This document shows, piece by piece, positions 62,201 through 64,000 of a DNA stretch of 64,000 bases. Position 1 is the stretch's first letter. Every line of letters starts with the position of its first letter. The notes under the pieces were generated by a model. It was given only the letters and a program-made list of their open reading frames with translations, had not been told where the DNA came from and did no database searches. The position numbers and the translations under genes are program-made. Source of the stretch: Diplonema papillatum (lineage: Eukaryota > Euglenozoa > Diplonemea > Diplonemida > Diplonemidae); NCBI GenBank assembly GCA_030068145.1, contig JAPJBO010000321.1:163801-227800 (forward strand). The letters run 5' to 3'.

Positions 62201-63232
62201 CTGTCGACAGGTCCACGGATAGCCACAAAGTCGAGGGGAACTGGATCGGAGGAGAAGGCGGACGGGCAGGCCTTTCATGAGTCCCCCCCTGATACCCCCC
62301 GGGCCCCTGTTCCGGACACCGAGCCTGAAGAAGCTGCGGCAGGGCTGGACACCTCAGAGCCTCAGAGTACGGCAGCAAGGGGGTTGACCCCAGCTGAGGG
62401 AGTGCCCGACATAGACGCAGAAGGAGGAGCAGTTTTCAACAGGCGGAGGAAAAGGAGCTCGGACCGGGGAGACACTGCTGAAGGAGAAGGCACACTCCCA
62501 AGTCGAATCCGGGGGGTACCGAAGAGAGCAAGAGGACCGGAGGGCACGTGGGAAGTCATCGACCTTACAGAGGATGAAGAAGTAGCTCCCCCCAGCACGA
62601 CCGAGGAGATGGACATAGACAGAGAAGAAGGCTTGGCCTTCCGCCGTGCAAAGGCTCTGGAAGAAGAGGAAGCCCTCACCGCCCACGCAGTCGCAAAACT
62701 CGCCAAAGACCCCCATAGACACCCGGATGAGTGGCGCAGAGTCAAAGTCCCAGAGTCAGTTGGTACCCGGTTCCCAAGGAGTCTCCACACGCAGCCAGCA
62801 GAGGGCAACAGAGGAGGGGAGAGCGGATGGGCAGCCCTGAACTGGCTGGCGGATGAGTGGCAGAGAGACAGGGCGAACTTTATCGACTTGTTCCGAATCC
62901 AGACGTGGCTCTACACAACAGCCCGGGAGCACGACATCCAAGCCCTGGCAGAAAAACCGCAGGAGGAGGGGTGGTTCACGGTCAACACCCTCCGAAAAGC
63001 AGCGCGAGATTTGCTAGGTCTCGAGCTCACGGATGGAGCGGAGCTCGAGTACCAGGAAGGCACCGCCGCCATAGTAGGGCCGAAGAACCCGAGGGCCCAG
63101 TGGGTGTTGGCCAGGTTTGTCGGGGGCTCGGCCCACATCGTCAGCACGGATCGTCCACAGAGAGTGCGCAAGGTCAATTGGCCAGTGCTGACGAGGTCAG
63201 CTCATGTCCTGTGCGTGAGGGACCAAAAATGA
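56216..63232 (+). CDS. USP-LINE polyprotein: RT, restriction-like endonuclease, USP domain, SIM (5' truncated)
   Basis: 2338 open codons. The frame opens at 56216, but LINE homology starts at about 56276 (CPSAFKAQYIRDA), so the N-terminus is lost. Numbered from 56216: RT about 35-330 with KKEKDVRPIAVGEVWRRL, KVDLKNAFNSVHR, QQGDPMGPLLFSLAI and YLDDG (235-239, YLDD in place of YADD). A CCHC knuckle starts at about 546. The restriction-like (PD-D/ExK type) endonuclease has PGDVSLP, RSIDVTIVNP (D626) and KYTKY (about 656). Residues about 760-1620 are disordered, with repeated HMRGQ and HMAA motifs. The USP domain is about 1627-1910. A SUMO-interacting motif VIDLTEDEE is at 2114, and a folded C-terminal domain at about 2180-2335. 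Only the 5' end looks damaged. It would nick DNA and prime reverse transcription. Confidence 0.9.
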   Translation, partial: YFDRCIQRNRHRNSKLLRTTCPSAFKAQYIRDAVEAPDVEGAIAATTEFVNLLLSGRGPELARGDMAGATLIALRKKEKDVRPIAVGEVWRRLASKSACAAVKSEAEEYLVKDNQVGVAVPGGLEAAVQVVRSYAFRNEGKSNKVMIKVDLKNAFNSVHRSAILRETKSAFPELLPWVKWCYAGKSNLYMRGKIMSSEEGAQQGDPMGPLLFSLAIAPIVRKVRAETGLDMSLFYLDDGFLAGNKDEVMRALELFERECAKIGLEVNRGKCELILLDASLDRRPEAWGFPKDTVVLVGPNFSFLGAPIGNDAFCAEFLKAKVDKLRETFRMLKLMDDKQAAYLLLRYCTSYGKMVYYMRAVPGRKVRQELRRFDDMVHDAMQAISSSRLSAQAWSQAKLAIRYGGLGLRSTAEHHAAATLASISAWEELAKKLDHRYRVEARAWRKAAKSFNEAVGSDDVSPEGPRGVLVQRLLSAAIEERQLRELRKDVDDNPREKARLLTITLPHAGSWLTAVPYTGKDMEPQEFEVAVKMWLGSAVFEAGQTCEVCKKDGLDRLGHHALSCRHGGDWTAKHHAVRDELYMACLDAALEPKKEEKGTVGTKPGIIPGDVSLPRGVNERRPRSIDVTIVNPQSASICQEAAISQGYAARKGEATKYTKYAEELQKNNRRFTAFALESMGGFGAEARSFLWRVAAEAADRARRNKAEVFRDYAERISIQVVKGAARAAIRRGTITDRNSIGVEPGNIREKPVEYVSLDVEIWQEECEALGKAVQQKAREDAERKTSRSGQGTGRTLPPIWPPPDPASPTPTPRSTGMDEEGSKATHGTKVHDAPADASAVRDAPEWVHPNRTEREMPPDPPLMSELSLSGDTHMRGQSQDASPRSTAAPASPGEGLADSTAQAELAPSLGTGAPTTDDSHMRGQGQGAPAEALTAPAETEGGHAGATERPKAPLASPPRAEPPVGDTHQGTQGQEATTVGKEGPTAPRGHTLQGRPSSQGHADPPPVPMATDETEGESSGEGQAVQRRGDPGRYLKKLQQIKSMPMRRRRAERWAKSRESTAQRGSDALPTPSDPPRSFIQEEKRTMSVTQYLQAVSPARAAGGPVAPPASPTAPAKAAPPTAAQATAIPPKDAAGEQMPPAARQGPGSDTAAGEQPSMQKSTADNVPGTPGGDRSPRPLGQTGRTPSPEARSENEGRGKVGRPRLEDAHLQTRVGVGKAVEGWSAEEVLKAMQAEVFETPDDIPPPRPSLSHTPDTERHTPVSDGLTGANNTPHMAAGDTRSATLPPTGARTAEGSGPHVSLKAGEPDGAATLHQFNRPSDTAADRVARHLEARGTGYSSSSQDTVTLMQAPFEGEGRDCSSSLKPVPKVSPTPHPPSAAKQPHMAAGRGMLMGATPEAEKTGTEAQVGGEAPQQKTGAVAGGGRTGRSKTEGTTEERQIRSYTRDSTGLPHDPQGQSWSPEPDEGIRHPGTGGSEKGGTPSSSQETVDIMRTLLEVERPECVPVQEHETVTPPAHSLPSAANQPHMAAEKGMAKGEAAATEEAEADNPRTSRKSPQSTTGETASENPRTPGAGLASHKASNIADLPGTGRNRVRKESLAALDSELPSSEEVGDPHRLGDKTIAKPGAKGRSGIKTTNSCYLQAALNLFAVTNMAQQIAIFQQCGTHEKGELTAEVHKWVTGGRSEAVLRSVLAKVRGPFGDGRQHDVGEVLRTVASAILEENTAHRACSSNWADRIAGLRHRYSVEVKCGKCQYGHMAQEDLDITILPVGAGSVQRCLDEAFAWSSAGADYRCENCGVRGQTQTKPSFSQAGTAVIIQLQRARPFDCTDRRAVPTDTTITLPGLGRQLELTAVVSHTGGNNAGHYRVHAYNEHAEREQRWTILDGEHASFSSVPRFEGTDTFLLVYQPAPEQPETSKDTERRDGTPSTVDGPEPAGNRPGVKGPSPEELLARFVEATRRRVADRASQGRRHEAEAAGDIERDSLSSESGEPNSLSTGPRIATKSRGTGSEEKADGQAFHESPPDTPRAPVPDTEPEEAAAGLDTSEPQSTAARGLTPAEGVPDIDAEGGAVFNRRRKRSSDRGDTAEGEGTLPSRIRGVPKRARGPEGTWEVIDLTEDEEVAPPSTTEEMDIDREEGLAFRRAKALEEEEALTAHAVAKLAKDPHRHPDEWRRVKVPESVGTRFPRSLHTQPAEGNRGGESGWAALNWLADEWQRDRANFIDLFRIQTWLYTTAREHDIQALAEKPQEEGWFTVNTLRKAARDLLGLELTDGAELEYQEGTAAIVGPKNPRAQWVLARFVGGSAHIVSTDRPQRVRKVNWPVLTRSAHVLCVRDQK
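61097..61945 (+). other. USP (peptidase C19) domain with intact catalytic triad
   Basis: Cys box GIKTTNSCYLQAALNLF with catalytic Cys codon at 61136. Zinc ribbon CGKC-type pairs at 61466/61475 (KCGKC) and 61598/61607 (CENC). His box VVSHTGGNNAGHYRVHAY with His at 61811, then TILDGEHAS with the third-triad Asp at 61871, and a TFLLVYQP ending. Spacing and order match USP deubiquitinases, though it is compact at about 280 residues. It predicts cleavage of ubiquitin or a ubiquitin-like protein. Confidence 0.9.
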
Positions 63233-63951
63233 GCCCACCAACCCCCACTGCTGGCATGCTCCCCCCCAGGCCCCCAACTACAACCCAAGAGTCATTTTCC
63301 CCCCCACCCATCACTTTCCTTTTCGGTATGTTTTGTTTTTCCTCCTCCCCTTGGCACCCCGTTACTCCCTCCCATGGTCCGTTCTACTCCCACTCTCTCT
63401 CCCTCACTCTCTCACTCTCTCTCTTGCACCCACTCTCGCCATCTCACTCACACACTATTTTGTTTGTGTCCCTTCTGGAAAGGGGAGAAAAAAAGAGGGC
63501 TTCAATTCCCTCTCTTTATTTTTTGGTTGTCCCTCCTCTTCCTCCTCCTCCTCGCTCCCCTATTTTTCCGTTTCTTTTTATGCACGGAATGCCCTTCCTC
63601 TTATTTATATATCTCTCTTTTCCAGCCAAGGTATGCCGTGTTTTTCAGAATGTTTACCATTTCCCCCCCCACCACCTTCAAAACGCGAATACACAAACAG
63701 GCCAATACGCAAGGGAAAAAAAAAAAAGAGAACACAAAAATGCAAGGTCATGTGGGCGGCTCGCCACCACAGGACGAAAAGGGCAGGTGGTACGCCACCA
63801 AAACCAAAACAGCCCCCAGTAAAATAGAGTAAGGCGGACATGCTTGTGTATTCGTGGTGGAATTTTCCTCTTTTCCCGTTTGGTTTCCGCGCCCATGAAA
63901 ATGGAACCCCCATGAGCGCGTTACGGGGTCCCAAGTGCCGGGTGGAGCGGC

Positions 63952-63953
<2 letters not shown>
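63233..63953 (+). other. 3' UTR of the USP-LINE
   Basis: C/T-rich (CTCTCTCCCTCACTCTCTC-type) with no credible ORF: frames here overlap each other and are low complexity. Confidence 0.6.

Positions 63954-64000
<47 letters not shown>
63954..64000 (+). other. Poly(A) tail of the USP-LINE, cut by window end
   Basis: At least 47 consecutive A, directly after the 3' UTR. It is the only long poly(A) among the LINE ends in this window. Confidence 0.85.

Larger units (their letters stand above)
56276..64000 (+). mobile_element. RLE-type LINE with USP domain, 5' truncated, poly(A)-tailed
   Basis: Runs from the truncation point near 56276 to the poly(A) at the window end. The RT-then-RLE order places it among R2/NeSL/Utopia-like early-branching LINEs, unlike LINEs B and C, which have an N-terminal APE domain. 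The right flank is outside the window, so no target duplication can be checked. Confidence 0.85.

Overview
This window is eukaryotic DNA built almost entirely from transposable elements and satellites. Supporting this are non-LTR retrotransposons with separate ORFs, a poly(A)-tailed element, 2A-like translational recoding motifs, an alpha-kinase reading frame and no bacterial-type operons. The mixture (2A-bearing APE-type LINEs, an RLE-type LINE, a YR retroelement in VIPER/TATE gene order, Crypton-like, hAT-like, Penelope-like and unclassified DDE elements) suggests a repeat-rich microbial eukaryote (alga or protist). The species cannot be named from the sequence. Apart from the alpha-kinase frame at about 39.3-40.2 kb, no likely host gene was recognised.

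Layout, 0-23 kb. A 44-bp satellite and a 41-bp minisatellite open the window. A decayed LINE copy (A, about 1.8-3.0 kb) is followed head-to-tail by a nearly intact LINE (B, 3020-9745). In LINE B, ORF1 and ORF2 share one frame, separated by a single UGA and followed by a duplicated 30-codon 2A module. From 10.4 to 17.6 kb lie a RT relic, a composite repeat X (duplicated in inverted orientation at 40-42 kb), small fold-back elements, and a 0.6-kb element carrying only the N-terminal half of a Crypton-like recombinase. At 17.9-22.3 kb is a YR retroelement with gag, tyrosine recombinase and RT-RNase H in that order.

Layout, 23-45 kb. A second intact LINE (C, 23879-29212) with an 8-bp target duplication sits inside a fold-back derivative of DNA transposon T. 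Further on are a YR relic, minisatellites, a decayed LINE-type repeat Z split by a TIR element, a hAT relic, the alpha-kinase frame, and a composite DNA element (40229-44677) holding repeat X and an intact copy of T with 148-bp TIRs and a 616-aa DDE-type transposase.

Layout, 45-64 kb. A Penelope-like RT relic is followed by a broken ubiquitin-specific protease (USP) domain. After more decayed sequence and a large 44-bp satellite array comes a 5'-truncated RLE-type LINE ending in poly(A). Its 2.3-kilocodon frame encodes RT, a restriction-like endonuclease, a long disordered region, a USP domain with its catalytic triad intact, a SUMO-interacting motif and a C-terminal module that may be a degenerate cysteine peptidase. 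The strongest leads are this USP-LINE, the second USP relic beside a different RT type, and the UGA-2A-2A arrangement of LINE B.
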